24,310 nucleotides of DNA from CAZUHK01 sp964620345 (GCA_964620345.1 CAZUHK010000025.1:1-24310); one strand, 5' to 3'. Numbered from the stretch's first letter, positions 8,184 to 15,675 are shown. The notes: generated by a model not told the origin, from the sequence alone. Translations and numbers: made by a program.

Positions 8184-10412
8184 ATGCCAACCCAGTGGCC
8201 AAGACAACTGATGATCGCGGTCGCGTTCGTCCTGCTGGCCTTGGCCGGCGAACGGGCGTGTGCCCAGCGTACAACGCCGGTGGCCGAAGCGCCTGTCGAA
8301 AAGCAGCCGGTCACCACGGCCAATACCAAGGCGGCGAAGCTGCTCAAGCAATTGGACCGCACCTCGCGTGTGGCCGGCAACGTCGGCGATGTGTACGACA
8401 ACCGCGACCGCGGCCACTCGATGCCGCGCCTCAAGTGGTTTCCGCAGTTGCAGCAGGTGGCCTACGACGAGGCGCAGCGCAAAGCGAATCGCGACTGGGG
8501 TTTGTCGCCGCGCGTCCTGCCGGGCGTGGTGGTCGGCAACTCCTCCACCTCGGCGCCGGCGACCCGGCACGGCAGCAACCCCCGGCAACTCTACGTCAAC
8601 CCCCGCGGCCTGGCGCTGGGCTGGAACCAGTACGTCAACAACAACCTCTATGTCTATCCCGAGCACCGCGATTACGACACCGGTCCGTTGGGCATCGGCA
8701 ATCGCGGCGACTGGTACCACGCCAACACGCCCTTCCTCATCGTCTCCCGCGGCTCGTCGGGTTCCGATCGCCCGTTTCTGCACGCGGTCTTCTGGACGCT
8801 CGCGGCCCTGCGCCCCGAGGTCAAACAGCAACTGGCCGAGAACCACCTGTTGATGCCCGCGGTTCAGATGGTCATGCGGCGATCGCTCAAGAACGTGCCG
8901 GACGATGAGACTTATCTGTCGGGCGTGGCGCACCCGCCGGCGTTCGACGGCGAGCGGTTGGATCCGGCACGCATGGTGCAGATGGCCCATCGCATTTCCG
9001 CCGACCGCCTGCCGCCGCTGGCGGTGATGCGGATCATCAGCGAAAGCCCCTCCGAGCTTGGCCGCGACTTCTTCCTGCCCAATCAGCCCGAGCGATGGAG
9101 CCAGACGCCCGGGGCGATCAGCCGCGTGTTCCGGGGCCCGCGCGCTGAATACCGGCTGGTCGTGGACCTGACGCAAAGCATCGACCTCAACGAAAAACCC
9201 CTGACCTATCACTGGCGACTGCTGCGCGGCGATGCGGACCTGGTGAAGATCGATCCGCTGATCGAGTCCGGCCGCCGCGTGGCGCTGCGCGTGCGTTTTC
9301 ACAACGAGCCGATCACCGCCCCCGATGATCCGGGGATCCAGTCGCGCCGCGTGGACATCGGCGCGTTCGTTCACAACGGCGACTACTACTCGCCGCCGGC
9401 GATCGTCTCGATCTACATGCCACCCCACCAACGCCAGACGGTCGATGCGCGCGGTCGGGTCGTCGAGATCGGCTACGGCGCCTTCGCCTCGCCCCTTCGC
9501 AGCCCTTCGTCCCTAAAAGCGGTCGAGAACGGCACCGGCTACGTCAAGGATTGGCCGGGGCTGGTCCAGGCGTTCACCGCAAAAAATGCCGCCGGCGAAC
9601 TGCTGCGGTTCGTGATGCCGCCGGACCGACGGGAACAGCTCGCGGAACTGACCGACCGACTGGCCGAGCCGCTCAACGAATTTCGCGACCGGCAGCAGGC
9701 CCTGGATCAAGTCGACGCCCGGTGGCAAGCGGCACAGGACCCGGCCCAGAAAGATGAGCTGGATGTCGAACGAAGAACCGCCCAACGCCTGCTGAGCGCG
9801 GCCCGGCAGCGGCTGGCGCGAACGCTGTACGCGCTGGAACTGCCCGACGGGTCTACGCCCGGCCAGTGGTTCGTTCAGACGCTCGACCAGATGCGGCAAA
9901 GCCCCACCATGTACGTCGCTCATCAGCAGCGGTTGTCGTCGCTGGACGGCCGGGTGCTCAACCTTCGACAGCGCCTCGAACAACTCGCGATACTCGTGCG
10001 CGAAGGCGACCGGTGGGCGGTCGAGTCCGTGCGCTCGGGGCCCGAGTCGCTCGCCGAGCGATTGACCGTCTTCGAGAAGAATCAACTGGCGGCTTTCCAT
10101 GCTCACCTGCTCAATCAACTGTGCGGCAACAGTCTGCGATTGCCCCAGCCGATGCGCGGCGATCCACGGGTCGCGATCAGCCATCGCTGGCGGGATGTCT
10201 ACCACTACGACGAAGAGGGCCAAATGATCGGCTGGACGCGGTACGGCGACGGCGAGCCCAAACAGTTCGACGCCGCCGGACAACTGCGGGAGACCGGCCC
10301 GGACGGAAAGGCGGCGGTGCGGGCCGTGAATTATCGGGCCGCCGGCAACAAGCCCTGGAACCATCAGTTGCAGATGGTCAGCCCGCCCGACGCAAGCGGC
10401 AAGGCCAACTGA
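8184..10412 (+). CDS. Large secreted protein of unknown function
   Basis: This 742-aa protein has a clear Sec signal peptide: basic start, hydrophobic IAVAFVLLALAG, likely cleavage after ACA near residue 27. I do not recognise a named function. Residues about 320-420 look like a PKD/Ig-like beta-sandwich, where LTYHWRLLRGD (from about 340) leads to VDIGAFVHNGDYYSPP (about 390). Residues about 480-555 are Glu/Arg/Gln-rich and probably form a helical coiled coil (QLAELTDRLAEPLNEF onward). Near residue 672, YHYDEEGQMIGW resembles a single YD-type repeat. The first half contains a distinctive aromatic block (GWNQYVNNNLYVYPEHRDYD, then GNRGDWYHANTPF). ATG 8184 is chosen because the signal peptide begins there. 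It probably acts in the periplasm or outside the cell. It is downstream of and possibly co-transcribed with acyltransferase copy 1. Confidence 0.8.
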   Translation: MPTQWPRQLMIAVAFVLLALAGERACAQRTTPVAEAPVEKQPVTTANTKAAKLLKQLDRTSRVAGNVGDVYDNRDRGHSMPRLKWFPQLQQVAYDEAQRKANRDWGLSPRVLPGVVVGNSSTSAPATRHGSNPRQLYVNPRGLALGWNQYVNNNLYVYPEHRDYDTGPLGIGNRGDWYHANTPFLIVSRGSSGSDRPFLHAVFWTLAALRPEVKQQLAENHLLMPAVQMVMRRSLKNVPDDETYLSGVAHPPAFDGERLDPARMVQMAHRISADRLPPLAVMRIISESPSELGRDFFLPNQPERWSQTPGAISRVFRGPRAEYRLVVDLTQSIDLNEKPLTYHWRLLRGDADLVKIDPLIESGRRVALRVRFHNEPITAPDDPGIQSRRVDIGAFVHNGDYYSPPAIVSIYMPPHQRQTVDARGRVVEIGYGAFASPLRSPSSLKAVENGTGYVKDWPGLVQAFTAKNAAGELLRFVMPPDRREQLAELTDRLAEPLNEFRDRQQALDQVDARWQAAQDPAQKDELDVERRTAQRLLSAARQRLARTLYALELPDGSTPGQWFVQTLDQMRQSPTMYVAHQQRLSSLDGRVLNLRQRLEQLAILVREGDRWAVESVRSGPESLAERLTVFEKNQLAAFHAHLLNQLCGNSLRLPQPMRGDPRVAISHRWRDVYHYDEEGQMIGWTRYGDGEPKQFDAAGQLRETGPDGKAAVRAVNYRAAGNKPWNHQLQMVSPPDASGKAN

Positions 10413-10502
10413 TGGGTAGAATTGGTTGACCGCCGCAGCTCAGAAAGGTCGGTGACTTGTGACAAGGCATGAGCCACGGTGGATTGATCGAGCGGCTTTT
10501 CA

Positions 10503-11873
10503 ATGACGGCGACCGTGACATTTCAGGTGGTCTTCGGGGACAATCCGGGGCGCATCATTCAAGCCCAGGCCCCTTGCCTGGAGTTTGGCCGCGGGCGCGG
10601 TCCGGGCCATCTCAACGACTCGCGGGTTTCGCTCCGCCATGCGCTGGTGACCTGGGCGGAAGGTCGCTGGGTCATCCGCGACGTCGGCTCCAAGGCCGGC
10701 ACCTACGTCAATGACGAGATGGTCCTCCAGCCCAAGGCCCTGGCGGTGGGCGATGAAGTGCGCATGGGCCGGGTGTTGATGCTCGTCGATTCGGTCACGA
10801 CCGCGCCGGCGGCTGCGGACACACGGCCGGCCCAAAGGCGCCAGGCGGCGGGCGGGGGGGCTGATCGCGCGCCGCTGTACCCGCCGCGCCCGGGGGTGTT
10901 GCCGCCATCGCGGCAGTTGCCGGCCCCGACGCAGCCGACGGCCGCCGCGACGCCCCGGCTGGCCATGGTCGCCCGATGGCGCGACGAGGACACGCAGCTT
11001 GTGCGACAGGAGATTCTCACGGCAACGGGCAACGAGCTGATCGGCCGGGATGTCGGTCGTCTGCAACTCGATGACTCGCAGGTCTCGCGTTGCCATGCCC
11101 GAGTCTGGCCGCTGCCGACCTGCTGGATCATCGAAGATCTCAATTCGAGCGGGGGGACGCTTGTGAACAACCAGTTGCTCGAGGGGCCGCGACCGCTGAG
11201 CCGCGGCGACCGGCTTCAGATCGGCCGCGTACGCCTGGTGGTGAAGGACGCGCGCACGGCCGCGCAGATCCAGCCGGTTCCGGAGGCGCCGTCGCCCCCG
11301 CCCGCCGAGCCGGCGGAGGCAGGCGACGAGTGCATTGACGGCGTTGGGCGGGGCGCGGTCAAGCCGACCGGTCCGTTGGTCGATAGCGCGGGCAGTCACC
11401 GCCCTGAAGCGCCAGCCAGGCCGACTCAATCGCCATCGCCGCGAGAAGACATGCTTGAAACGCGACCCCCAGCCATGCCATCGGACGACGAGGGGCGGAG
11501 TCGCAGTCGGCTCGACGACGCCGCAGCCGTGGCCGCCAACCGCCGACGCCGGCGCGAGGCCGGCAGCGGGCCGGACAGTCCGTCGTCCGCCGCGGATCCA
11601 CCGCAGGCCGATCGGTCCCCATCGCCCGACCCGCCGACGACGCCGGTGACCGCGCTGGTACACCGGTCGGCCAGCGACCTGCTGAACAGTCGCGATCCGC
11701 TGCTGCAGAACTTCGGGTCGATTTTTCCGCACATGCACGGCGCCCCGGCGGCCGATGCCCGGGCGGCGCGCGACCGTCGCGCCCCGGCCCGTTCCCCCAA
11801 GAAAGCGCCGGCAAGACCCGATCGCACGCGCCGCTCGCTGCTGTGGCGGTGGTTGGTGGGGTGGTGGCTGTAG
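10503..11873 (+). CDS. Protein with two FHA domains
   Basis: This 456-aa protein has two forkhead-associated (FHA) phosphothreonine-recognition modules. FHA1, about residues 25-95, shows FGRG, SRVSLRHALV and GTYVND. FHA2, about 178-250, shows LIGRD, SQVSRCHARV, DLNSSGGTLVNN and GDRLQIGRVRL. The modules are joined by a Pro/Ala/Gln-rich linker (about 100-160). A long disordered, Arg/Pro/Ser-rich tail follows (about 260-440) and ends in a short hydrophobic LLWRWLVGWWL. FHA proteins usually read Ser/Thr-kinase phosphorylation and assemble regulatory or secretion complexes. No kinase gene is adjacent. The -1 frame at the 3' end encodes a textbook transmembrane segment after the basic stretch, so the real protein may be membrane-anchored (see findings). 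The start is ATG 10503, with a weak Shine-Dalgarno. Confidence 0.88.
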   Translation: MTATVTFQVVFGDNPGRIIQAQAPCLEFGRGRGPGHLNDSRVSLRHALVTWAEGRWVIRDVGSKAGTYVNDEMVLQPKALAVGDEVRMGRVLMLVDSVTTAPAAADTRPAQRRQAAGGGADRAPLYPPRPGVLPPSRQLPAPTQPTAAATPRLAMVARWRDEDTQLVRQEILTATGNELIGRDVGRLQLDDSQVSRCHARVWPLPTCWIIEDLNSSGGTLVNNQLLEGPRPLSRGDRLQIGRVRLVVKDARTAAQIQPVPEAPSPPPAEPAEAGDECIDGVGRGAVKPTGPLVDSAGSHRPEAPARPTQSPSPREDMLETRPPAMPSDDEGRSRSRLDDAAAVAANRRRRREAGSGPDSPSSAADPPQADRSPSPDPPTTPVTALVHRSASDLLNSRDPLLQNFGSIFPHMHGAPAADARAARDRRAPARSPKKAPARPDRTRRSLLWRWLVGWWL

Positions 11874-11894
11874 CACTTGCCTGGCTGCTGAGCT

Positions 11895-11922
11895 TCCCCG
11901 AGCCACTCGGGGGTTCGATTCA
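11895..11922 (+). terminator. GC-rich hairpin downstream of the FHA gene
   Basis: CCCCGAG-cca-CTCGGGG (11896-11912) is a perfect 7-bp stem with a 3-nt loop, 22 nt after the FHA stop codon, followed by gttcgatt. The T-run is short, so it is a plausible but not canonical intrinsic terminator. Confidence 0.4.
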
Positions 11923-12020
11923 TTGAAGTCGCTTCCGAACTTCCGCCTGCGGCCGCGGCGGCGGGGATCCGCGTTTTGGCCCCACGACCGCGGGTTTGGC
12001 GGCGCTCAAACGCTCGGAAC

Positions 12021-12035
12021 TCAGCCATTGGCTGA
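12021..12035. promoter_or_regulatory. Palindrome upstream of promoter (candidate operator 1)
   Basis: TCAGCC-att-GGCTGA is a perfect 6-3-6 inverted repeat, 22 nt upstream of the proposed -35 element. The spacing suits an activator or repressor dimer. Confidence 0.35.
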
Positions 12036-12041
12036 ATTCGC

Positions 12042-12058
12042 ATCAGGAATTACCTGAT
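12042..12058. promoter_or_regulatory. Palindrome overlapping -35 (candidate operator 2)
   Basis: ATCAGG-aatta-CCTGAT is a perfect 6-5-6 inverted repeat whose last base is the first base of the proposed -35 TTGCGG. Binding here would directly affect polymerase access. Confidence 0.38.
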
Positions 12059-12086
12059 TGCGGGGGCGCGATCCATGTTGTAGCAT
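12058..12086 (+). promoter_or_regulatory. Sigma70-like promoter for the IPLPA protein
   Basis: TTGCGG (12058-12063), a 17-nt spacer and TAGCAT (12081-12086). The transcript would start near 12093, giving a leader of about 114 nt. The -35 matches the TTGC start of the promoters at 7093 and 14781. Confidence 0.4.
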
Positions 12087-12140
12087 TGGTGCCGAACGTC
12101 ATAGCCCGCAGGCGTGCGATGTCGTTCTCGCGAGGAAGAT

Positions 12141-12163
12141 GGTCCCCTGGTGTTTCAGGGGCC
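12141..12163 (+). promoter_or_regulatory. Stable hairpin in the predicted 5' untranslated region
   Basis: GG-t-CCCCTG, loop gtgttt, then CAGGGG-CC forms an 8-bp stem with one bulge, 44 nt upstream of the start codon at 12207. It may be a leader-RNA structure or an attenuator. No T-run follows, so a simple terminator is less likely. Confidence 0.35.
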
Positions 12164-12206
12164 TGCCGATGGGTCGCAGCGAACACGGCACCGCCGATTG
12201 GGGCTG

Positions 12207-12566
12207 ATGATGGCCAAGAAAACCAGTAATTTTGCGTGCATCGTTGCTTGCGCGCTCGTTCCGTTCATGTCGGACGTGGTCTGGGCACAAGCCGCCAGCG
12301 GCGGCGACGAAACCGCGGCCACGCCATCGCTCGAAACCTCGCCGCTGGATCAGCACAACCTCAGCCCGTCTGCGGTTGCTGAGCAGGGCTTTGCCTTCGA
12401 CCAAGACTCGGCGATGTTCCGCAAGGCAAGCGTCGAGGATGCCCCGTCGCAGACCGTGGCGATCCCGCTGCCGGCGACCGCGGGGGCGGCGTTGGCCATG
12501 CTGGCCTGCTACAGTTGGGGCGTGTTCTGTCAGCGCTGGCGCCGGGGCCGGCCGGACCAGTCCTGA
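12207..12566 (+). CDS. Small secreted protein with IPLPA (VPLPA-like) CTERM sorting tail
   Basis: This 119-aa protein has an N-terminal signal peptide (MMAKKTSNF, hydrophobic core, likely cleavage after VVWAQA near residue 29). A short, low-complexity acidic/Ser/Ala-rich middle follows. The C-terminus is tripartite: IPLPA at residues 86-90, a hydrophobic stretch (TAGAALAMLACYSWGVF), then QRWRRGR. This is the architecture of PEP-CTERM/VPLPA-CTERM proteins, which exosortases recognise, cleave and probably transfer to the cell surface. The mature middle (about 55 residues) has no recognisable domain. Start ATG 12207 or ATG 12210 (adjacent codons), with no strong Shine-Dalgarno. It precedes the secretin by 132 nt on the same strand, so a shared unit is possible. 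Confidence 0.72.
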   Translation: MMAKKTSNFACIVACALVPFMSDVVWAQAASGGDETAATPSLETSPLDQHNLSPSAVAEQGFAFDQDSAMFRKASVEDAPSQTVAIPLPATAGAALAMLACYSWGVFCQRWRRGRPDQS

Positions 12567-12639
12567 GCAAGGCCCCGATTTTTCGGACGTTGACGCTCAA
12601 GCATCACCCATGGGCCAACCGATATCCCCTGTGACGCTT

Positions 12640-12659
12640 ATCGACGGGGTCGTGTCGAT
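12640..12659 (+). repeat. Inverted repeat between the IPLPA gene and the secretin
   Basis: ATCGAC, an 8-nt loop, then GTCGAT, followed by cttt. It lies 39 nt before the secretin start. It could be a weak terminator of the upstream gene or a leader hairpin. The evidence is limited to the symmetry. Confidence 0.25.
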
Positions 12660-12698
12660 CTTTGTGCATACAAGCACCGGCAAGCTAGGGAGGCATCC

Positions 12699-14136
12699 AT
12701 GAACCGATTTCGAAAGCCGACATTCGGCCTCACCGTTGTGTTGGCGTGCCTGGCGACCACCTCGGCCCTTCGCGGGCAGGATATCCAGGANNNNNNNNNN
12801 NNNNNNNNNNNNNNNNNNNNNNNNNNNNNNNNNNNNNNNNNNNNNNNNNNNNNNNNNNNNNNNNNNNNNNNNNNNNNNNNNNNNNNNNNNGCAGGATATC
12901 CAGGACAAGAACGTCAGCAACGTCTTCCTGAGCACCGATCTGCGGCAGGCGCTGTCGGATGTCTCCAAGCAGGTCGACGTGCCCATCCTCATCGGCACCG
13001 ACGTGGAGGGCACGATCACGCTCCGGCTCGATCAGACCCCGCTGCCCAAGGCGCTGAACATGATGCTCGCGCCAGGCGGCTACAACTGGCGGCACATGGA
13101 CGGCTACATTCTCGTCGGCTCATCCGACGCCGAGGGCCCGCTGTTTGTCGGTCTGAGCGAGTCACGTCGGATCAAACTTTCCAATCTCAAGGCCGAGGCG
13201 GCGGTGGAGATGCTCTCGCCGGCTTTGCGCCGGTTTGTCACCGTGGACATCCCGCTCAACCGCATCATCATCACCGGGCCGGGCTCGATTACGGATCGCA
13301 TTGAAGCCGACGTGCGGGAACTGGATGCCCCGGCCTCGCACGTGCTGCTCGAAGCGCGGGTGGTCATTCTCGAAAGTGATGCGCTGCTCGACCTGGGCGT
13401 GGAGTGGGATTTCCCCACCGTTCAGGCCGGCACGGTCAATCTCGATTCGCTCAACGAGACGTTCCCGCTGGCGGTTTCGGTCGGCCTGACGCCTGGCCTG
13501 ACCTTCACCGACTCGCTGATGCTCTCGCTGAACCTCATGGAAGAAAACCGGGAGGCCTCGATCGTATCGCACCCGCAGTTGACCGTTCGCGACGGGGAAG
13601 AGGCCCGCATGGGCGTGATTACGGAGGAGTTCTTTCAGATCGAAACCCAGGAATCGATCGACCTGGAAGTGGTCGATTCGGGAACCCGCATGACCATTCG
13701 CCCGCAGATCGGCGGCGATGGCAAGATCACGCTGACCATGGACATCGAGGTCTCCGACGTGATCGGTCGCAGCCAGGGGGGGCAGAACGAGAATCTTCCG
13801 ATCGTCACGCGGCGGACGGCGCAGAGCACCGTGCAGGTGGTCAGCGGTGGGACCGCGGCGATCTCGGGTCTGATGGAAAGCCGTGCCGATGTGCTCAATC
13901 GCCAGGTGCCCGGTGCGGCCAATCTGCCGTTGGTCGGTGGGGCGTTCAACAACGACGCGACCCGTCGCACGTCCAAGCAACTGGCGGTGTTCATCACCGC
14001 AACGGTCGTCGAGCAACCCGAGCCGCATGTGGCCGGTGATCCGCCCTTGCTGCCGGTGGACGAGGAAGTCTTCCGTCAGCAGATCAGTCAGGTTCTGAAT
14101 CTCGATCAACCCGTTGAAGAGGCGGCCAGACCATGA
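12699..14136 (+). CDS. Short secretin (GspD/PilQ-type outer-membrane channel), interrupted by an assembly gap
   Basis: This is an outer-membrane secretin-family protein. Read across the gap (see 12791-12890), it is a 440-aa chain. Signal peptide about 1-25 (FGLTVVLACLATTSALRG). STN/N0-like domain about 38-102 (DLRQALSDVSKQ, then VEGTITLRLDQTPLPKAL). N1-like domain about 115-172 (IKLSNLKAEAAVEML, VTVDIPLNRIIITG, ELDAP). The secretin core begins at HVLLEARVVILESDALLDLG and carries ASIVSHPQLTVRDGEEARM and GGTAAISGLMESR, then NLPLVGGAFN and KQLAVFITATVV. It is shorter than type II GspD, so it is a minimal or specialised secretin. ATG 12699 has a strong AGGGAGG Shine-Dalgarno 5 nt upstream. Its stop overlaps the start of the lipoprotein gene (ATGA), indicating translational coupling. 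No ATPase or pseudopilin genes are nearby. Confidence 0.88.
12791..12890. other. Run of 100 N: scaffold gap, probably artefactual
   Basis: Exactly 100 N, the conventional placeholder for an unsized gap. The 15-mer gcaggatatccagga occurs immediately before it (12776-12790) and again immediately after it (12891-12905). The two contig ends therefore overlap. Removing the N run and one copy of the 15-mer (115 nt) leaves 1323 nt, exactly 441 codons, in one open frame. Confidence 0.85.
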
Positions 14137-14552
14137 ACACCCTCGGTATCCCCTCACTCAAGCGAACCATCGGCGCGATGCTTGTCGCGGCCGGCCTGAT
14201 GGTCTTCGGCGGCTGCGTCAAGGACAACACGCTGGTCGTCGAGGGCTTCAATGTGCCTGAGAAGGCCGCCATCGAAGCGCCGATGATCGTGCATTCGATG
14301 CAGCGGGCCGGCTTCACCGACGAGCAAATCCTCGCCCACGGCCCGGCGCTGCGCAACTACCTGGCCACCCAGGGCGGCGCCCGTGTCCGGAAGGAGCAGC
14401 TCACGCTGGCGATGTTCATGATCCGCCGCGATTCGCTGTTCGGCACGGCGGTCAATCGCGGGGCATTCCATTTCCCGCTGGACGATGCCCAGGCCCAGAC
14501 CGCGGCCCCGCCGTCGGATGCCGATGCCCAGTCGGTGGCGGACGCCGATTGA
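14133..14552 (+). CDS. Lipoprotein coupled to the secretin (candidate pilotin)
   Basis: This 139-aa protein starts with a basic region and hydrophobic stretch (RTIGAMLVAAGLMVFGG) followed by C28, a signal-peptidase-II lipobox, though with Phe at -3 instead of the usual Leu/Val. The mature part is mainly helical (KAAIEAPMIVHSMQRAGFTDEQILAHG, then KEQLTLAMFMIRRDSLFG) and ends in an acidic Ala/Asp-rich tail. No named family is recognised. The ATG overlaps the secretin stop by 4 nt. Small lipoproteins encoded with secretins often act as pilotins that deliver the secretin to the outer membrane, so that role is a reasonable inference from context only. Confidence 0.78.
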   Translation: MNTLGIPSLKRTIGAMLVAAGLMVFGGCVKDNTLVVEGFNVPEKAAIEAPMIVHSMQRAGFTDEQILAHGPALRNYLATQGGARVRKEQLTLAMFMIRRDSLFGTAVNRGAFHFPLDDAQAQTAAPPSDADAQSVADAD

Positions 14553-14708
14553 CCGATGCCGGCATACGGTGTGCGTTGCCGATTGATGCGGCGCCGCCGC
14601 CCGTCTGGCCGATTCGATGGGCACTCAAACGCAGCCCGGACGGCCGCGTTTTCACGCTCAGCCGGCGGATGTGGGCCTGATGCTGTGGTTATCGGCCGAT
14701 TGCCGCCC

Positions 14709-14750
14709 CCAATTTCGCGGCGGCACCGTGTTTGTTGCCCCCGAAATCGG
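14709..14750. repeat. Imperfect inverted repeat upstream of box A
   Basis: CCAATTTCG pairs with CGAAATCGG (8 of 9), and GGCA with TGCC nearer the loop. It ends 11 nt before the 17-bp box. It could be a terminator for the lipoprotein operon or part of the regulatory site. There is no T-run. Confidence 0.35.
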
Positions 14751-14761
14751 CGAAGCGCACA

Positions 14762-14778
14762 AATTCCGTACTTTTACC
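14762..14778 (+). promoter_or_regulatory. Conserved 17-bp box, copy A
   Basis: AATTCCGTACTTTTACC matches 16 of 17 positions with 17482-17498 and ends 2 nt before the proposed -35 element. Both copies lie upstream of genes for secreted proteins with exosortase-type tails. The location suits a class-II activator site (inference). Confidence 0.65.
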
Positions 14779-14780
14779 AA

Positions 14781-14808
14781 TTGCGTGCGCTCCAGGATGG
14801 TGTAAACT
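14781..14808 (+). promoter_or_regulatory. Sigma70-like promoter of CTERM protein A
   Basis: TTGCGT (14781-14786), a 16-nt spacer and TAAACT (14803-14808), placed directly after box A. The predicted leader is about 50 nt. Confidence 0.5.
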
Positions 14809-14863
14809 ATGCCCGCTGGGATCGATAGGTGGCAGACCACGCCGTGAGGCGGAGTTAGCTCGT

Positions 14864-15613
14864 ATGCGAAAGATGAATCCGCGAAACCTGTGCTTGTGTG
14901 TGGCCATCGCGGCCTTGCTGTGGCCGGCGGTCATTGCGTTCGGCTCGACCGTTCACGATCCGGTCTTTGTCACGGCCGATCACTGGAACGACTCGCGAAG
15001 CGTCGATGGCGATGGCGTTGACACAGAGCCGCCTGGCAATGCGTTCTTCAAGAATTTCTCGATCGGCTGGGACATTTCATTCGACGCCACGACATTGATC
15101 TGGACCTACAACTACACCTTCAGCGGTGAGAAGCTTGAGGAAGGCGACGGCGTCAGCCACTTCATCCTCGAAGTCAGCCCCACGTTCACCCAAGCGAACA
15201 TCCTCTCGATCGATAGCGATGACATTGATCAAGAGGAGTTGGAGCCGCGCAACGATCATCCGTTTCCCGGGCCCAACGGCGTGCAGTTCCGCGGGATCAA
15301 GTTCGAGACCGAGTCCGGCGACGACCTGCCGCTGTCGCTGACGTTCACCACCACGCGCTCGCCGATCTGGGGCGACTTCACGGTGAAGAAGGCCCAGGCC
15401 TTCGCGTACAACACCGGCATCGGCACGCAGCCGCCGATCGCCGGCGTCGACCGCGATGATTTCCTCGCCTGGATTCCTACGCCCGACACGCTGGAAGATC
15501 CGATGGTTCCGATCCCGCTGCCGGCCGCGGCGCCCGCGGCACTGGGATTGATCTGGATGTGGGGCCTGGTCCGACGCCGCCGCTCCGCGTCCGCGCGGTC
15601 GGCCACCGTCTGA
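14864..15613 (+). CDS. Secreted CTERM-type surface protein A (IPLPA tail)
   Basis: This 249-aa exported protein has a signal peptide (MRKMNPRN, hydrophobic CLCVAIAALLWPAVIAFGS). A beta-rich middle shows SIGWDISFDATTLIWTYNYTFSG and GVSHFILEVSPTF, a pattern seen in PEP-CTERM proteins. The tail is IPLPA (217-221), hydrophobic APAALGLIWMWGLV, RRRR (237-240) and a short end. The architecture predicts exosortase recognition and surface anchoring. ATG 14864 is chosen for the GGAG 9 nt upstream; ATG 14873 is an alternative. The gene is driven by the box A promoter. It converges on acyltransferase copy 3, with 62 nt between stop codons. No enzyme motif is evident, and the function is otherwise unknown. 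Confidence 0.78.
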   Translation: MRKMNPRNLCLCVAIAALLWPAVIAFGSTVHDPVFVTADHWNDSRSVDGDGVDTEPPGNAFFKNFSIGWDISFDATTLIWTYNYTFSGEKLEEGDGVSHFILEVSPTFTQANILSIDSDDIDQEELEPRNDHPFPGPNGVQFRGIKFETESGDDLPLSLTFTTTRSPIWGDFTVKKAQAFAYNTGIGTQPPIAGVDRDDFLAWIPTPDTLEDPMVPIPLPAAAPAALGLIWMWGLVRRRRSASARSATV

Positions 15614-15675
15614 ACCACCAACTGCCGCTTGCACACTTGGTCTGATGATCGGTCCGCCCGGAATCGCCGGTGCTG

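Larger units (their letters stand above)
11927..12206 (+). other. Intergenic regulatory region before the small IPLPA protein
   Basis: No gene is supported between the FHA gene and 12207. The region contains two inverted repeats, TCAGCC-att-GGCTGA (12021-12035) and ATCAGG-aatta-CCTGAT (12042-12058). The second abuts a TTGCGG/TAGCAT promoter. The predicted 5' untranslated region contains a strong hairpin at 12141-12163. Confidence 0.5.
14553..14863 (+). other. Intergenic regulatory region before CTERM protein A
   Basis: These 311 nt contain no supported gene. An imperfect long hairpin (CCAATTTCG at 14709-14717 against CGAAATCGG at 14742-14750, with inner GGCA/TGCC pairing) lies upstream of the conserved 17-bp box at 14762-14778. 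A sigma70-like promoter (14781-14808) and a GGAG Shine-Dalgarno (14851-14854) follow. Confidence 0.5.

Noticed and set aside
11836..11875. Programmed -1 frameshift in the FHA gene
   Set aside because: No recognisable X-XXY-YYZ slippery heptamer was found before the hairpin. A sequence error or chance is more likely, so only the hidden TM tail is reported.
11896..11922. tRNA-like T-arm (ggttcgattc next to a GC-rich stem)
   Set aside because: The loop-like sequence is not followed by a pairing 3' stem, and no anticodon or acceptor arm can be built. The stem is better explained as a simple hairpin after the FHA gene.
14617..14805. Short plus-strand open frame in the region before CTERM protein A
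   Set aside because: No Shine-Dalgarno or recognisable protein features. It runs through the hairpin, the 17-bp box and the promoter, which explain the region better.
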